64,000 nt of DNA from a halophilic archaeon (lineage in GTDB: Archaea > Halobacteriota > Halobacteria > Halobacteriales > Haladaptataceae): positions 248,001-312,000 of the forward strand of contig QNGA01000005.1 in assembly GCA_003298465.1 (NCBI GenBank). Reading direction: 5' to 3'. This document shows, piece by piece, positions 9,482 to 19,690 of this stretch; positions within the stretch are counted from its first letter, which is position 1, and each line of letters begins with the position of its first letter. Under the pieces are notes generated by a model. That model had not been told where the DNA came from, searched no databases, and worked only from the letters and a program-made list of their open reading frames with translations. A program made the translations under genes and the position numbers.

Positions 9482-12202
9482 TTGTGGAATAGTAACATGA
9501 TACAACTCGAAGCGATAGACGTTCAAGAAGATAAGGAAAACCAAGCTAGCCCACCGGCTCATGCGAAAGGAAAGAAGAAGAAACAAACTGGTCCACCGGC
9601 TCACGCGAATAACCCGAGTCACGCGTGGCAAGGTGTCGCACCAGCGGGAATCAAAGACAAAAAGAATCCGACTCTGGAACTGGTCGCAGGCCAAGAGCAC
9701 ACCATCAAATGGACGAACAAAGACGGGGATCCCCATAATTTCGTGATTGAGGATGCCAATGGCAAAAAACTCCTCAAGAGTAAGGTACGACCGAAGAAAG
9801 GTGCGACTCAGACTGTGGAGTTCACTGCAACCGAAGAGATGGCCGAATACTACTGCCAGCCCCACAAACACGATATGCGGGGCACCATCAAGGTGGGGAC
9901 AGCCTCGGCCAACTTTAAGGTAAGTGACCTCAATCCCACAAAGCTAACTATCGAACAGGGTGACTCTCTCGATGTCTCCGCAACGATCACTAACAGCGGT
10001 GGCATCGAAGGCACACAGGAAATCACCCTCGTCATCGGCAATGAAACCGTCGCCTCAAAAGACGTTACCCTCGCTGCGGACGATAGCACCACTGTCGCTT
10101 TCGAAGCCATCGATACAAGTGGACTTGACCCGGGCGAGTACACTCACACCGTTGCTACCGAAGATAGCGAAGCTAGTGGAACCCTGTTCGTTGAGGAGAA
10201 TATACCTTGGAATCGCGACCTTGAGGTGTCAAGAAACCCGAAGAAGGCTACCAACTGGGACAATTACAACGTCAGTACTGCCCTTGCGAGGGGCGACATC
10301 GCAAGCCAGTACGACCTCCAAGACGGCGAGGAAGGCGAATGGATGCAGATGGCCGTCGACCCCCAGGACCGTATCTGGGTCATCACCCGTGGGGCCCCCT
10401 TCGTCAGCGAAGGTGACGGCTACGCCGAGGTCGCCTGGGTCGATCCCAACTCCGGCGAGCACCAACTCGCCCTCGAAATCCCAGTCTCCTTCCACGGCGG
10501 ACACATCGCCGAACCACACTACGCCGGGGAAGCGTCTGCCGCCCGTGAACTCGGCGGACAGGGGATCGCGATCGATCCCAACTTCGAGGAAAACGGCTAC
10601 GTCTACATTATGTACCATCCTTCGAGCGAGAACTTGGAGGAGGTTGACAATCCCTACCACGACGAGATTTTCTATGCTAACACGCTCGTCTCCCGGTTCG
10701 AGATGGCTGACGACGGCACCCTCGACCCTGACTCTGAGAAGGTCGTCTTCAAGGTTCCTGAGCAGTACAACACCTGCTGTCACCACGGCTGCTACATCAC
10801 CTTCGGTGAGAACCGCGAATTCTACATCTCGACCGGCGACAACTCCAACAACGTGGGACATCCCACTCACGACTGGCCACCTGACGATACTGTCAACGGG
10901 TTACCCGGGGGCACTGTCGACACGTACATGGGCGACGAGCGCCAAGGGATCGTCGGCGGGCGACCAGGTCCGGTCGCCGACGCCCAGCGCAGTTCGGGTA
11001 ACACGGCCGACAAGCGTGGAAAGGTCCACCGGATCATCCTCAACGAGGACGGCAGCTACGATATCCCCAACGGCAACCTCAAAGAGCACTGGGAAGCGGA
11101 GACCGGCGAGTCCTACTCCGACGAAGAGTTCCTGCCAGAGATCTACGTGATGGGACTGCGCAATCCGTTCACGATCACTCTCGACGAGCACACTGGCCAC
11201 CTTTGGACCGCCAACTACGGCAACGACGCTGAGGGACACAGCGTACTCGGCATGCCGGGCTTTGGGAGCTACCACCTGTGGTCCAAGCCGGGTAACGTCG
11301 GCTATCCGTGGTTCCGGGCCTACTACCCCTACCGTGACTACGACTTCAAGACTGATGAGGTCGGCCAGCCGTTCTGGCCTGACAACCTCCGCAACGACTC
11401 GGTGAACAACACCGGTATCACGAACATCCCTAACGTCACCCCGGCGCTTCTCTGGCACCCCCAGAGCTTCGAGAGTTTAGCGAATGCTACCGGGGTCCAT
11501 CCGTGGCTGGATCAGCCTCGCCCTGGCGAGACGACCTATCCCGAATTCGAGCCTGGCGGCTCGGCGGACGTCGGGGTGGTCTACCGTTACTCCGAGGATT
11601 ATGGCCAGGGGGCGCTTGATCCCTTCTTCGACGGTAAGACGTTCATCATGCGACCGAGTAACTCGGACGTCACTCGGTATGTCACCTTGAACGACGACGG
11701 TAGCCTTGAGATGAATGAGTTCCTCCCTAACGACGACACCATTTCTGCTGCCTACGACATGAAAGTCCTCTCTGACGGCCGGCTGGTTATCATGGGCATG
11801 TACTCCGGCATCCACGTTGTCGAGTATCAGTCTTCCGGCGGGGACTCCCCGCCGGGAGACGATGACCCGCCAAAGGAGGCGATCGAACCGGGGACGACGA
11901 TCAAACTCAATGGCGTGATCTCTGGCTGGGAGGGGAACGCGCCCGACGGAATCAGCGGTCAGACGAACCCGACGCTCACGCTTCAGGAGGGTGGAGAGTA
12001 TACCGTCACGTGGACGAACGGCGACGGGTCGCCTCACGATTTCGCTCTCCAGGACGCTAATGACAACAACATTAAGAAGACCGATATCGTGTCAGAAAAA
12101 GGTGCTACCGTATCGCTGACGTTCACCGCTTCCACGGAGATGGTCGAGTATGTCTGCACCGTCCACCCAGGAACGATGGCGGGCACTGTTGAAGTAGTCT
12201 AA
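9482..12202 (+). CDS. Cupredoxin-CARDB-PQQ sugar dehydrogenase-cupredoxin fusion, signal peptide lost
   Basis: The 906-residue frame starts at TTG 9482; ATG 9497 is an alternative, and there is a stop at 9458-9460. Residues 47-140 are a plastocyanin-like domain with copper ligands His85, Cys125, His128 and Met132. Residues 142-240 are CARDB-like. Residues 250-785 are a soluble PQQ sugar-dehydrogenase beta-propeller, with CCHHGCYITFG (432-442) around the likely catalytic His and GLRNPF (558-563) around the PQQ-binding Arg. Residues 805-906 are a second cupredoxin (His852, Cys892, His895, Met899). It should oxidise a sugar and pass electrons to copper. The paralogue at 15953 has a Tat signal and about 50 further N-terminal residues. 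Here they are absent and a TnpB relic lies just upstream, so the protein may be trapped in the cytoplasm or unexpressed. Confidence 0.85.
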   Translation: MWNSNMIQLEAIDVQEDKENQASPPAHAKGKKKKQTGPPAHANNPSHAWQGVAPAGIKDKKNPTLELVAGQEHTIKWTNKDGDPHNFVIEDANGKKLLKSKVRPKKGATQTVEFTATEEMAEYYCQPHKHDMRGTIKVGTASANFKVSDLNPTKLTIEQGDSLDVSATITNSGGIEGTQEITLVIGNETVASKDVTLAADDSTTVAFEAIDTSGLDPGEYTHTVATEDSEASGTLFVEENIPWNRDLEVSRNPKKATNWDNYNVSTALARGDIASQYDLQDGEEGEWMQMAVDPQDRIWVITRGAPFVSEGDGYAEVAWVDPNSGEHQLALEIPVSFHGGHIAEPHYAGEASAARELGGQGIAIDPNFEENGYVYIMYHPSSENLEEVDNPYHDEIFYANTLVSRFEMADDGTLDPDSEKVVFKVPEQYNTCCHHGCYITFGENREFYISTGDNSNNVGHPTHDWPPDDTVNGLPGGTVDTYMGDERQGIVGGRPGPVADAQRSSGNTADKRGKVHRIILNEDGSYDIPNGNLKEHWEAETGESYSDEEFLPEIYVMGLRNPFTITLDEHTGHLWTANYGNDAEGHSVLGMPGFGSYHLWSKPGNVGYPWFRAYYPYRDYDFKTDEVGQPFWPDNLRNDSVNNTGITNIPNVTPALLWHPQSFESLANATGVHPWLDQPRPGETTYPEFEPGGSADVGVVYRYSEDYGQGALDPFFDGKTFIMRPSNSDVTRYVTLNDDGSLEMNEFLPNDDTISAAYDMKVLSDGRLVIMGMYSGIHVVEYQSSGGDSPPGDDDPPKEAIEPGTTIKLNGVISGWEGNAPDGISGQTNPTLTLQEGGEYTVTWTNGDGSPHDFALQDANDNNIKKTDIVSEKGATVSLTFTASTEMVEYVCTVHPGTMAGTVEVV

Positions 12203-12525
12203 CCGGGTAGGGTACACTACCTGGCCTTGAATTTACAGTATTTGGAACCGGGCGAAGTTACGCTAGCATACTCGTAGCCGTCGTAGATCTGATTTATTTA
12301 CTATTTGTCGTTACTGTCCACTGCTCGTTGAGCAGTTAGCGAGTGTAGGAACGTGTTGTCAGGTCGAGGGACGCTCTTAAACACGGGTTTTTGTATCCAC
12401 AAATAAGATATTGATTCCAGAATAAGCAATAAAGAATATTATAGAAACACTTATTAATTAAGTACGTGATGATATCAAGTAGCACTCTACCGATAGATCG
12501 AGTGCTCCACTAGAGGAGAAAATGT
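12203..12525. other. Intergenic region upstream of tandem DUF1080 gene
   Basis: The region becomes AT-rich after 12400 and probably carries the promoter of the 12526 gene (TTATTAATTAAG near 12450). No gene is visible. A CCAGAATAAG half-site near 12417 resembles the motif discussed at 14241. Confidence 0.3.
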
Positions 12526-14061
12526 ATGAGCGACCCAAATAAAAAAGAAGAAAATAACGCGTGTAGTAAAGCAGCAAACCGACGAAAATTTCTCCAAGGA
12601 ATTGGTACTATTGGCTTAGGAAGTTCTTTCGTTGGGCTCGGACAGGCCACAAAGGATCGGTCCAATAGGAAGAGCTCCGGAAACAAAACGAATGAAACTC
12701 GACCGCGCCGCGTTGTGCCAGGTGCCGAAGGACTCAGCGCAGACCCACCGTCGGACGCAACAATCCTGTGGGACGGTGAAGAGGCCTCTCTCGACGATTG
12801 GCAGCACTATCCCGACGGTCGTGATGCTGAATGGATTGAGCACGACGATTACTTCAAGGTCAATCTCGGAACCGGCGACATTCAACCCAAAGAAGCAATC
12901 GGTGACTGTCACCTCCACCTTGAGTGGCGAGTTCCCGAAGGTTTAGAGGGAGAAAGTCAGGGACCAGGAAATAGTGGTCTCTTCATGATGGAAACGTACG
13001 AGTTCCAGATACTCCAGAGCTACGAGAACCCCACCTACCCAAGCGGTCATGCCGGATCGTACTATAAGTACAAGCCAGGCGGCGGCAGCGCGCCGCTAGT
13101 TCTCCCAATCCGTCCACCGGGTGAGTGGCAGGAGTACGACCTCATCTGGCGCGGTCCACGCTTCGAGGATGGAGAACTCGTACGCTATCCCCAGGCGACG
13201 CTCTTTTTCAACGGCGTGGCCGTCCAAACCCACCTCGATATTCCGGGCCCCGTCTGGTATGATACGCTGTACGATTTCGATCACGAGGACTTCGGCCATC
13301 CCCGGGACAGCGATGGGACATTCCTCGAGGAGGTCCCCTTCAATCTGCAGGATCACGGCCGCAGTCAGGACGTGGTGCACTTCCGGAATATCTGGTATCG
13401 TGATCTACCCGAAGACCCCGTCGAGATAGACAATCCCGACGCAATGCCCCAGTATGACAGTTCCGGCGGCGACTACGAGATGCCCGAGCAGGTCGGGCCC
13501 GGCGGCGTAGGAACGACCGGCGATGCGCCAGAAGACGCTGATGTGTTGATCGACGACGAGCTGACCCTCGAGCCAGGAGACGATGACTGGGAGAGCGATA
13601 ACAAGTACGGCGATGCGCAGTTCCACGTTGAATACCGCATCCCCGCGGACGTTAAGGGGCATGGCATAGACCGGGGTAACAGCGGCGTCTTGATGATGGG
13701 CAAGTACGAGATCCAGATCGTCGACATGCGCTCCTACCGCAACGACGACGCCGAGGAGTGGGCCGGCGCCTTCACGGACCAAGCCGAACCCCATCACGAC
13801 GCTGTCCGCGAACCCCGTGAGTGGCAACAACTCGATATCCTTTGGCAGGGCCCGCGCTTTGACGGTGACGAGGTTGTGCCGGCACAAGTGACAGCGTTAC
13901 TCAACGGTGTCGCAGTCCAGACGCGGCTCTTAGCCGATGGTCCGAACGCCGACGGTACGCTTGCCGAGTATGAGGAGCATGCGTCCGAACTGCCGCTTCG
14001 CCTCCAAGAGGACAACAGCCGGGTAAAGTTCCGCAACACTTGGGCGCGTTCGCTCGACTAA
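12526..14061 (+). CDS. Tat-exported protein with two DUF1080 (3-keto-disaccharide hydrolase) domains
   Basis: The product is 511 residues. The Tat signal NRRKFLQGIGTIGLGSSF lies at residues 18-35. Domain 1 covers about 75-305 (GNSGLFMMETYEFQILQSYE, RPPGEWQEYDLIWRGPRF, FRNIWYRDLP). Domain 2 covers about 335-510 (GNSGVLMMGKYEIQI, REPREWQQLDILWQGPRF, FRNTWARSLD). Both keep the family's typical patterns, so both may be active, possibly on different linkages or as a substrate-binding module plus a catalytic one. Domain 1 is most like the single-domain protein at 3718. The gene lies on the same strand as the two PQQ dehydrogenases. Confidence 0.88.
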   Translation: MSDPNKKEENNACSKAANRRKFLQGIGTIGLGSSFVGLGQATKDRSNRKSSGNKTNETRPRRVVPGAEGLSADPPSDATILWDGEEASLDDWQHYPDGRDAEWIEHDDYFKVNLGTGDIQPKEAIGDCHLHLEWRVPEGLEGESQGPGNSGLFMMETYEFQILQSYENPTYPSGHAGSYYKYKPGGGSAPLVLPIRPPGEWQEYDLIWRGPRFEDGELVRYPQATLFFNGVAVQTHLDIPGPVWYDTLYDFDHEDFGHPRDSDGTFLEEVPFNLQDHGRSQDVVHFRNIWYRDLPEDPVEIDNPDAMPQYDSSGGDYEMPEQVGPGGVGTTGDAPEDADVLIDDELTLEPGDDDWESDNKYGDAQFHVEYRIPADVKGHGIDRGNSGVLMMGKYEIQIVDMRSYRNDDAEEWAGAFTDQAEPHHDAVREPREWQQLDILWQGPRFDGDEVVPAQVTALLNGVAVQTRLLADGPNADGTLAEYEEHASELPLRLQEDNSRVKFRNTWARSLD

Positions 14062-14806
14062 TACATGTAGCGAATAGGGGCTTTGGTAAATTACCCCACT
14101 ACACTTACTTTTCGGGCTATATATATGGAGGGTTAAACAGGTTTCCGAGTGAGATGCACACTTCTCCTTACGACCTGCCCGCTTCTCAAACTCCTGAACT
14201 AGACAGTACCAATCGGCCTTTATTTCCTCAATATGTGGCGTTCTGTGATATAGAATAAATGGCATGAATTCACACTATTTATGAGAACTAATATGGCATC
14301 TTCAATCACTCAAGAACAATTGCTGCCGATTTTAAACTCTATCACAAACCTAATATTGTAAAGCTCACCCCACCACCTGTTCTGTGATACATTATATCTA
14401 ACAATATCGTTCTGTAATAGACAACCAAAGTGAGGTTAAATATTTTGGATTGTAGAACGGGACCTCGAAAGAGATCGATCTCGGCCATGTTTAACCAACT
14501 CCTGTCCTTGGGGACGTAGTAAAACTCTGACCCATCAAGGTACGCTTGGACTGGCGGGAAGGGTTATGTCGATGAGGAGACGTTTGGAATATATGGGCTT
14601 GGGGCCTGGTAGCACCTAGTAGTTTGTTCATGGTGCTATTTTGCCCTCATCAATAGATATTTACTACACCACTACGTTATGATTTCTCATGGTGGGAAAA
14701 GCATAAAATAGCCATCAATTCTTACAATATGATTGAGTGAGACGCTTAAAGATGGTATTAGATCGGGGAAAGGTTCGGAAACAGATACGAAGGAAATACA
14801 CGAAAC
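14062..14806. promoter_or_regulatory. Long intergenic region with repeated TTCTGT-type sites
   Basis: No gene is visible. Three similar sites occur: TTCTGTGATATAGAA (14241-14255), TTCTGTGATACATTATA (14380-14396) and GTTCTGTAATAGAC (14409-14422). The first is a near-palindrome (TTCT, seven bases, AGAA). A matching site lies just upstream of the IclR gene (27802-27816). They may be operators for the exported-enzyme genes on either side, but this is inferred from repetition only. Confidence 0.4.
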
Positions 14807-15730
14807 ATGAACGGTTTAGATAAAACGGATATGGGAGAGAACGGTGCTAGTAATCAAACGACGTCTACTGTGAACCGACGAAAGGTTCTCCAAGGGTTGG
14901 GTGCCGTTGGGCTTAGTACCGCCTTTGTCGGACTTGGACAAGCCAAAACGAAAGGCTCTGAGGAAATTCCCACCTCCACCCAGTTCTGGACGTACAACAA
15001 TTCAGATCTCTCTGTTGCGGAGTTAATTTACGAATCTAGCGATGCCGGATACGATACCGTCGAACCCTATTATATCGACGACAAAAGCGCAGTCGCAACT
15101 GCACTTGAGGAAACGGGTCTACAATTTTCCAGTGCTCATGTTGGACTGGGAGATCTGCAAGAGAACTTTACGGAGACTATCCAGACCTACTCTAAGTTCG
15201 GCGCTGATGCACTGATTCACCCGTATGAAGGCAATGAAGCGTGGAATAGCAAGGAAGCTGTTATTGACTGGGCCGAGACAGTCAACGAAATGGCTGACAG
15301 GGTAGCTGCCGAAGGAATGGAGTTTGGCTACCACAATCACGCTCATGAATTCAAAAAATTCGGTGATAGATTTGGCTACGACATCTTTGCCGAGCATGTC
15401 AACGACAATGTTCACCTCCAGCTGGACGTAGGGTGGGTCCTTGTCGGCGGCGCAGACCCAGTTGCAGTCCTTAATAGACATAGTGATCAGATTAAGTCGC
15501 TCCACATGAAAGATATGAAGGTTAGCGACGATGAGTCTGACTTCGTCGAAATTGGTGAGGGAGACGTCAACATGGAGGCTGTCGCCAACGTTGCTCGTGA
15601 TGCGGCCGATATCGATTATCTCATCTATGAGTATGACGGAGCGCCCAATCCTCTGGAATCGCTCAACTACGGCGCTAAATATCTTGAAACATGGAACGGA
15701 CCGCGACATCGAAATTGGAATAGTAAGTGA
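14807..15730 (+). CDS. Tat-exported sugar phosphate isomerase/epimerase-type TIM barrel
   Basis: The product is 307 residues with a Tat signal (VNRRKVLQGLGAVGLSTAF, residues 23-41) nearly identical to that of the upstream tandem DUF1080 protein. A TIM barrel follows with metal-site motifs GYHNHAHEF, LDVGWVLVGGADP, SLHMKDM and YEYDGAPNPL. It is a paralogue of the 7634-8608 product. It probably acts on a sugar or keto-sugar outside the membrane, since the classical relatives are cytoplasmic. Neighbours on the same strand are the DUF1080 protein and the ThuA-PQQ fusion, about 220 bases downstream. Confidence 0.88.
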   Translation: MNGLDKTDMGENGASNQTTSTVNRRKVLQGLGAVGLSTAFVGLGQAKTKGSEEIPTSTQFWTYNNSDLSVAELIYESSDAGYDTVEPYYIDDKSAVATALEETGLQFSSAHVGLGDLQENFTETIQTYSKFGADALIHPYEGNEAWNSKEAVIDWAETVNEMADRVAAEGMEFGYHNHAHEFKKFGDRFGYDIFAEHVNDNVHLQLDVGWVLVGGADPVAVLNRHSDQIKSLHMKDMKVSDDESDFVEIGEGDVNMEAVANVARDAADIDYLIYEYDGAPNPLESLNYGAKYLETWNGPRHRNWNSK

Positions 15731-15952
15731 CAAAGGAGTCGGCTGTTGATCACTGAATATTTCATTGAAAGGTATATACTATCAATTATGATTCTTTCCT
15801 AACTATAAAGGAGGATTTTATACTGCTATAGCACAAGTTAGGATTAGTCGCTAGTTTCTATTTCTTATTTATGATATAGTTTTTGGTGCTGTTGCGAATT
15901 GCCGGGAAAGAATCAATGATAACCCACCACTACTACTTTGGATTGAGTTAGC

Positions 15953-18900
15953 ATGGCAAATAGCGAACAATCAGCCGATAGAAAGAACAGAGAGAATAGT
16001 GAATCAGCGCCGCTTACTACTAGCAGACGGCGATTAATGCAGGTTGCTGGCGGAGTTGGTGCAGGTAGCCTTATCAGCAATAGTACAGGCGTTGCGCAGA
16101 AGGCCACTGATGACAATGTAATCAGACTTAAAGCGGCCAAAGTTAAACCAAATAATACAAGCCAACAGAGCCATCCGAAAAACGAAAAGAGTCGAGGTCC
16201 CCCCAACCACGCAAATAAGCCAGAACATACGTGGATAGGGGTCGAACCAGAGAAGATTGCAGGTCAGAGGAATCCAACTCTCTCGCTGGTTGCAGGTGAA
16301 CAGTATACGGTCGAGTGGACGAATACTGACGGACGTCCCCATAACCTTACTATTGAGGATACCAGTGGCAAGAAAGTCTTCTCAACTAAGGTCCAACCCA
16401 AGAAGGGGACGACACAAACTGTGGAATTCACTGCGACCGAAGAGATGGCCGAATACTACTGCCAGCCCCACAAGCACGATATGCGGGGTACCATTCAAGT
16501 CGGCAAGAAACCGTCCTTAGAAGTAAATATCCTGGTGTTCTCGGCAACGGCAGGCTACCGTCACAAAAACATTGAATATGGCGTCCAACAGCTCCGGGCA
16601 CTCAAGGATCGCATTGCCACCGAAACTGGCGCTGACTCTGTGACTATTGAGACGATACCTCAAGACGCCTCCGCATTCCCCTCGAACGCCAGCGACCTCG
16701 AACAGTACGACACCATTGTTTGGTTCAACACCACAGGGGATGTTCTTAACGCTGACCAACAGGCCGCATTCGAGCAGTATATCCAGAACGGCGGCGGTTA
16801 CACTGGAATCCACGCAGCGGCTGACACTGAGTATGATTGGAGCTTCTACGGCGATATGCTTGGTGGTGCCTACTTCGCCGACCATCCTGCCGTCCAGGAG
16901 GCCGAAGTTCACGTCACCGACAAAACCCATCCCTCGACTGAACACCTCCCAGATCGATGGACGGCCACCGATGAGTGGTACGACTACGCCGAAAATCCCC
17001 GCGGTGACGTCCACGTCCTCGCATCCGTCGACGAAGACAGCTACACCGGCGCAACGATGTCGCGCTCCGACCATCCGATAGCCTGGTGCCGCAAATATCG
17101 TGGTGGGCGCGCCTGGTATACCGGCCGTGGCCATACTGAAGATGCATTCGACGAGGATGCCTTCCTCGAACATGTCCTCGGCGGCATTCTTTGGTCTGGC
17201 GGATTTGTCGAAGGGGATGCATCTGGCACTGTTTGGTCCAGCTACCAGAAGACACAGCTGACATCCGACGTGTCTGAACCGATGAAGATGGACATGACGC
17301 CCGATGGTAGACTCTTCTACACCGAGCGTGCAACGGGCAAGGTCGGTGTCATCCATCCAGATTCGGACGATGTTACAACAGCACTTACCCTCGACGTCTA
17401 CTCCGAACAGGAAGATGGTCTCCAGGGGATCGCCTTCGATCCCAACTTCGAGGAGAACAGCTGGGTTTATCTCTACTATGCACCGCCGATGGACGTTGTC
17501 GGTGACCAACCTTACAACGTATTATCACGGTTCAAGGTGGATGGAGACACTATCAATCCCGACACTGAAACTGAGATCCTCCGTGTTCCTACTCAGCGTG
17601 AAACGTGCTGTCACGTTGGTGGCGCTATCGAATTTGGCTCAGAGGGTAAGGAACTCTACCTCTCAACAGGCGACGATACCAACCCGTTCGCATCCAGTGG
17701 TTACACACCAATCGACGAACGATCTGGTACATGGCCAGAGGATAGCGATAATGCTGGAATTCCATATGCATACTGGGACGCCCAGCGGACGGCCGGCAAC
17801 ACTAATGACCTCCGGGGTAGCATCCTGCGGATCATCCCTCAGGATGACGGATCGTATGAAATCCCCGATGGAAATCTCTTCACTGGCGATGAGTACGCCC
17901 AAGCGCGTAAAAATGGATTAGTGCGTGAAGAGATCTACGTGATGGGCTGTCGCAACCCATTTACACTCACGGTCGACGACGAAACTGGATTACTGTATTA
18001 CGCCGACTACGGTCCTGACTCGGGGTCCTGGAGCGCCGATCGCGGTCCGCCTGGTATCGTCGAGTTCAGAGTGGTGAACGAAGCCCAATATGCGGGGTGG
18101 CCGTACGTCCGCGGCCCGAATATTCCCTATGTCGATTATAATTTCGCAACAGGGGAGTCGGGCGATCCATTCGACCCTGAGAACCCTGTCAATACCTCTC
18201 CGAATAATGACGGACTCGAGGAATTGCCGCCGGTCACTGAGTCGACAATCTACTACCCGAAAGGCTGGGACGAACTTATCAACAACGTCCCCGCGTATGC
18301 ACAAGAGTTCGTCCCCGACCAAAACCCATGGCCGTCTCTTCCCCCAGGTGGTGCTCCGACGTCAGGGCCAGTCTATCAGGCTGGAGATGGCGGTGCTGAG
18401 GGTGCTCTTCCTCAGTCCTTCGACGGTAAATGGTTCACTATGGAGTGGGGAGCGGACTGGCTTAAGTACATTACGTTCGACAAGGACGGAAATGTGCTTG
18501 AAGTCGCACCGTTCCTACCCAACTACAACTATAATGGACCGATGGATCTCACGGTCGGACCAGATGGAGTGTTGTATCTTATGGAATACGGGGAAGGCTT
18601 CTTCGGTGGGACAAACCCCGGCATCTACCGAATCGATCACCTAGCAGGACTGTTGGGAGCCGATGCACTCTCGTTCACTCTCGACAGTAGTGAGTTGGCG
18701 CCCGGAGAGTCGACGACAGCAACTACAACACTCACGAATCTAAGCAACAATACGATAAAGGACGTTCAGTTCACGCTGACCGCTGACAGCGATCAGATTC
18801 AGATCAGTGCCCCGGATCAGACGAGTTTCGATTCGTTGGCCCCCGGCGAAGCGCAATCAGTCGAGTGGCAAGTGACTGCCACTGAAGAGATAACAGAAGG

Positions 18901-19354
18901 TGAATACAGCCTAATTCCGCAGGTCACATACACCCAGAGCGGTAATAAGGATCAACTTCAGCAGAGCGCCTCATTAGCGGTCACCGCATCGGATGGCGGT
19001 GGCGGTGGTGGCAGTGGAGCCATCGACCCAGCCACCACGATCCAACTTGATGGGTTTATAGATGGTTGGGAAGGGACGGCACCTGACTCGCTTGCTGGCA
19101 AGACGAACCCGACACTCACGCTTCAGGAAGGTGGCGAGTACACCGTCACGTGGACGAACGGTGACGGGGCGCCCCACGATTTCGCCCTTCAGGACGCCGA
19201 TGGCAACAACCTTGCTAAGACTGATATTGTGTCAGAAGAAGGTGCTACTACTTCATTGACATTCGTTGCTTCGGCAGAAATGGTCCAGTACGTCTGCACT
19301 GTTCACCCGAACGCGATGGTGGGCGACATTGAGGTGACATCCTCCTCGCCGTAA
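15953..19354 (+). CDS. Tat-exported cupredoxin-ThuA-PQQ sugar dehydrogenase-NEW3-cupredoxin fusion
   Basis: The product is 1133 residues. Tat signal: SRRRLMQVAGGVGAG (24-38). Cupredoxin 1: about 92-183 (His130, Cys170, His173, Met177). ThuA domain: about 191-415 (GGYTGIHAAADTEYDW, GRGHTEDAF). PQQ propeller: about 425-895 (CCHVGGAIEFG at 552-562, GCRNPF at 665-670). NEW3-type domain: about 905-1012. Gly-rich linker, then cupredoxin 2: about 1027-1128 (His1075, Cys1115, His1118, Met1122). ThuA is known from rhizobial trehalose use through 3-keto derivatives, and PQQ propellers oxidise sugars. The inferred role is extracytoplasmic sugar oxidation with built-in copper electron carriers. The last codons (TSSSP and stop) lie inside an IS1341-type right end, so the native C-terminus was replaced. 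Confidence 0.9.
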   Translation: MANSEQSADRKNRENSESAPLTTSRRRLMQVAGGVGAGSLISNSTGVAQKATDDNVIRLKAAKVKPNNTSQQSHPKNEKSRGPPNHANKPEHTWIGVEPEKIAGQRNPTLSLVAGEQYTVEWTNTDGRPHNLTIEDTSGKKVFSTKVQPKKGTTQTVEFTATEEMAEYYCQPHKHDMRGTIQVGKKPSLEVNILVFSATAGYRHKNIEYGVQQLRALKDRIATETGADSVTIETIPQDASAFPSNASDLEQYDTIVWFNTTGDVLNADQQAAFEQYIQNGGGYTGIHAAADTEYDWSFYGDMLGGAYFADHPAVQEAEVHVTDKTHPSTEHLPDRWTATDEWYDYAENPRGDVHVLASVDEDSYTGATMSRSDHPIAWCRKYRGGRAWYTGRGHTEDAFDEDAFLEHVLGGILWSGGFVEGDASGTVWSSYQKTQLTSDVSEPMKMDMTPDGRLFYTERATGKVGVIHPDSDDVTTALTLDVYSEQEDGLQGIAFDPNFEENSWVYLYYAPPMDVVGDQPYNVLSRFKVDGDTINPDTETEILRVPTQRETCCHVGGAIEFGSEGKELYLSTGDDTNPFASSGYTPIDERSGTWPEDSDNAGIPYAYWDAQRTAGNTNDLRGSILRIIPQDDGSYEIPDGNLFTGDEYAQARKNGLVREEIYVMGCRNPFTLTVDDETGLLYYADYGPDSGSWSADRGPPGIVEFRVVNEAQYAGWPYVRGPNIPYVDYNFATGESGDPFDPENPVNTSPNNDGLEELPPVTESTIYYPKGWDELINNVPAYAQEFVPDQNPWPSLPPGGAPTSGPVYQAGDGGAEGALPQSFDGKWFTMEWGADWLKYITFDKDGNVLEVAPFLPNYNYNGPMDLTVGPDGVLYLMEYGEGFFGGTNPGIYRIDHLAGLLGADALSFTLDSSELAPGESTTATTTLTNLSNNTIKDVQFTLTADSDQIQISAPDQTSFDSLAPGEAQSVEWQVTATEEITEGEYSLIPQVTYTQSGNKDQLQQSASLAVTASDGGGGGGSGAIDPATTIQLDGFIDGWEGTAPDSLAGKTNPTLTLQEGGEYTVTWTNGDGAPHDFALQDADGNNLAKTDIVSEEGATTSLTFVASAEMVQYVCTVHPNAMVGDIEVTSSSP

Positions 19355-19690
19355 ACGGCGAGGCTTCCCCTGCTTGGGGAATACCAGTCAGTCGTCGCTG
19401 GTAGAGGGTTCGACTCTCGAAACGCCGTGAGCGTCATCTGCGAGGCGTTCTCGCTCGTCTCACGGTGAGCCGTGGCAGTGTCACAACTACGCCCATCCCG
19501 AGACGAGTCATCGCGTCCGGCCTTGTCAAGCGGGACACTCTCTCCCCACGGGTCACCCGTCGTGCGATATTCGCAGAAGCGTTGATGTCGGCCTGAAATG
19601 TCGAAACGTGGCAGTCGTCGCCCGGGCACCAAAACTCGGCCTGCTCCGCCTGTAGACTTCTAGTGTTCAATATCCGATCGAACCATAATA
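19334..19690 (-). pseudogene. TnpB C-terminal relic with right end
   Basis: The right end starts at 19334 (GTGACATCCTCCTCGCCG with hairpin CCTCGCCGTAAACGGCGAGG) and overlaps the end of the 15953 gene. Upstream on the minus strand the frame at 19670-19434 reads AEFWCPGDDCHVSTFQADIN and ASANIARRV, a TnpB zinc ribbon and RuvC-III. The rest of tnpB is gone. 19691-19819 is AT-rich promoter DNA for the oxidase, with TAGATATATAATAG near 19750. Confidence 0.75.

Noticed and set aside
10229..10870. Long minus-strand open frame inside the first PQQ dehydrogenase gene
   Set aside because: It is antisense to a clearly coding gene, is Val/Asp-rich from complementary codons and has no domain.
9960..11150. 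396-codon plus frame overlapping the same gene
   Set aside because: It is a Ser/Thr/Arg-rich shadow of the +1 frame. The domains of the 9482 product are all in the other frame.
16517..17509. 330-codon minus frame opposite the ThuA domain
   Set aside because: It is antisense to a conserved domain. Its composition mirrors the coding strand.
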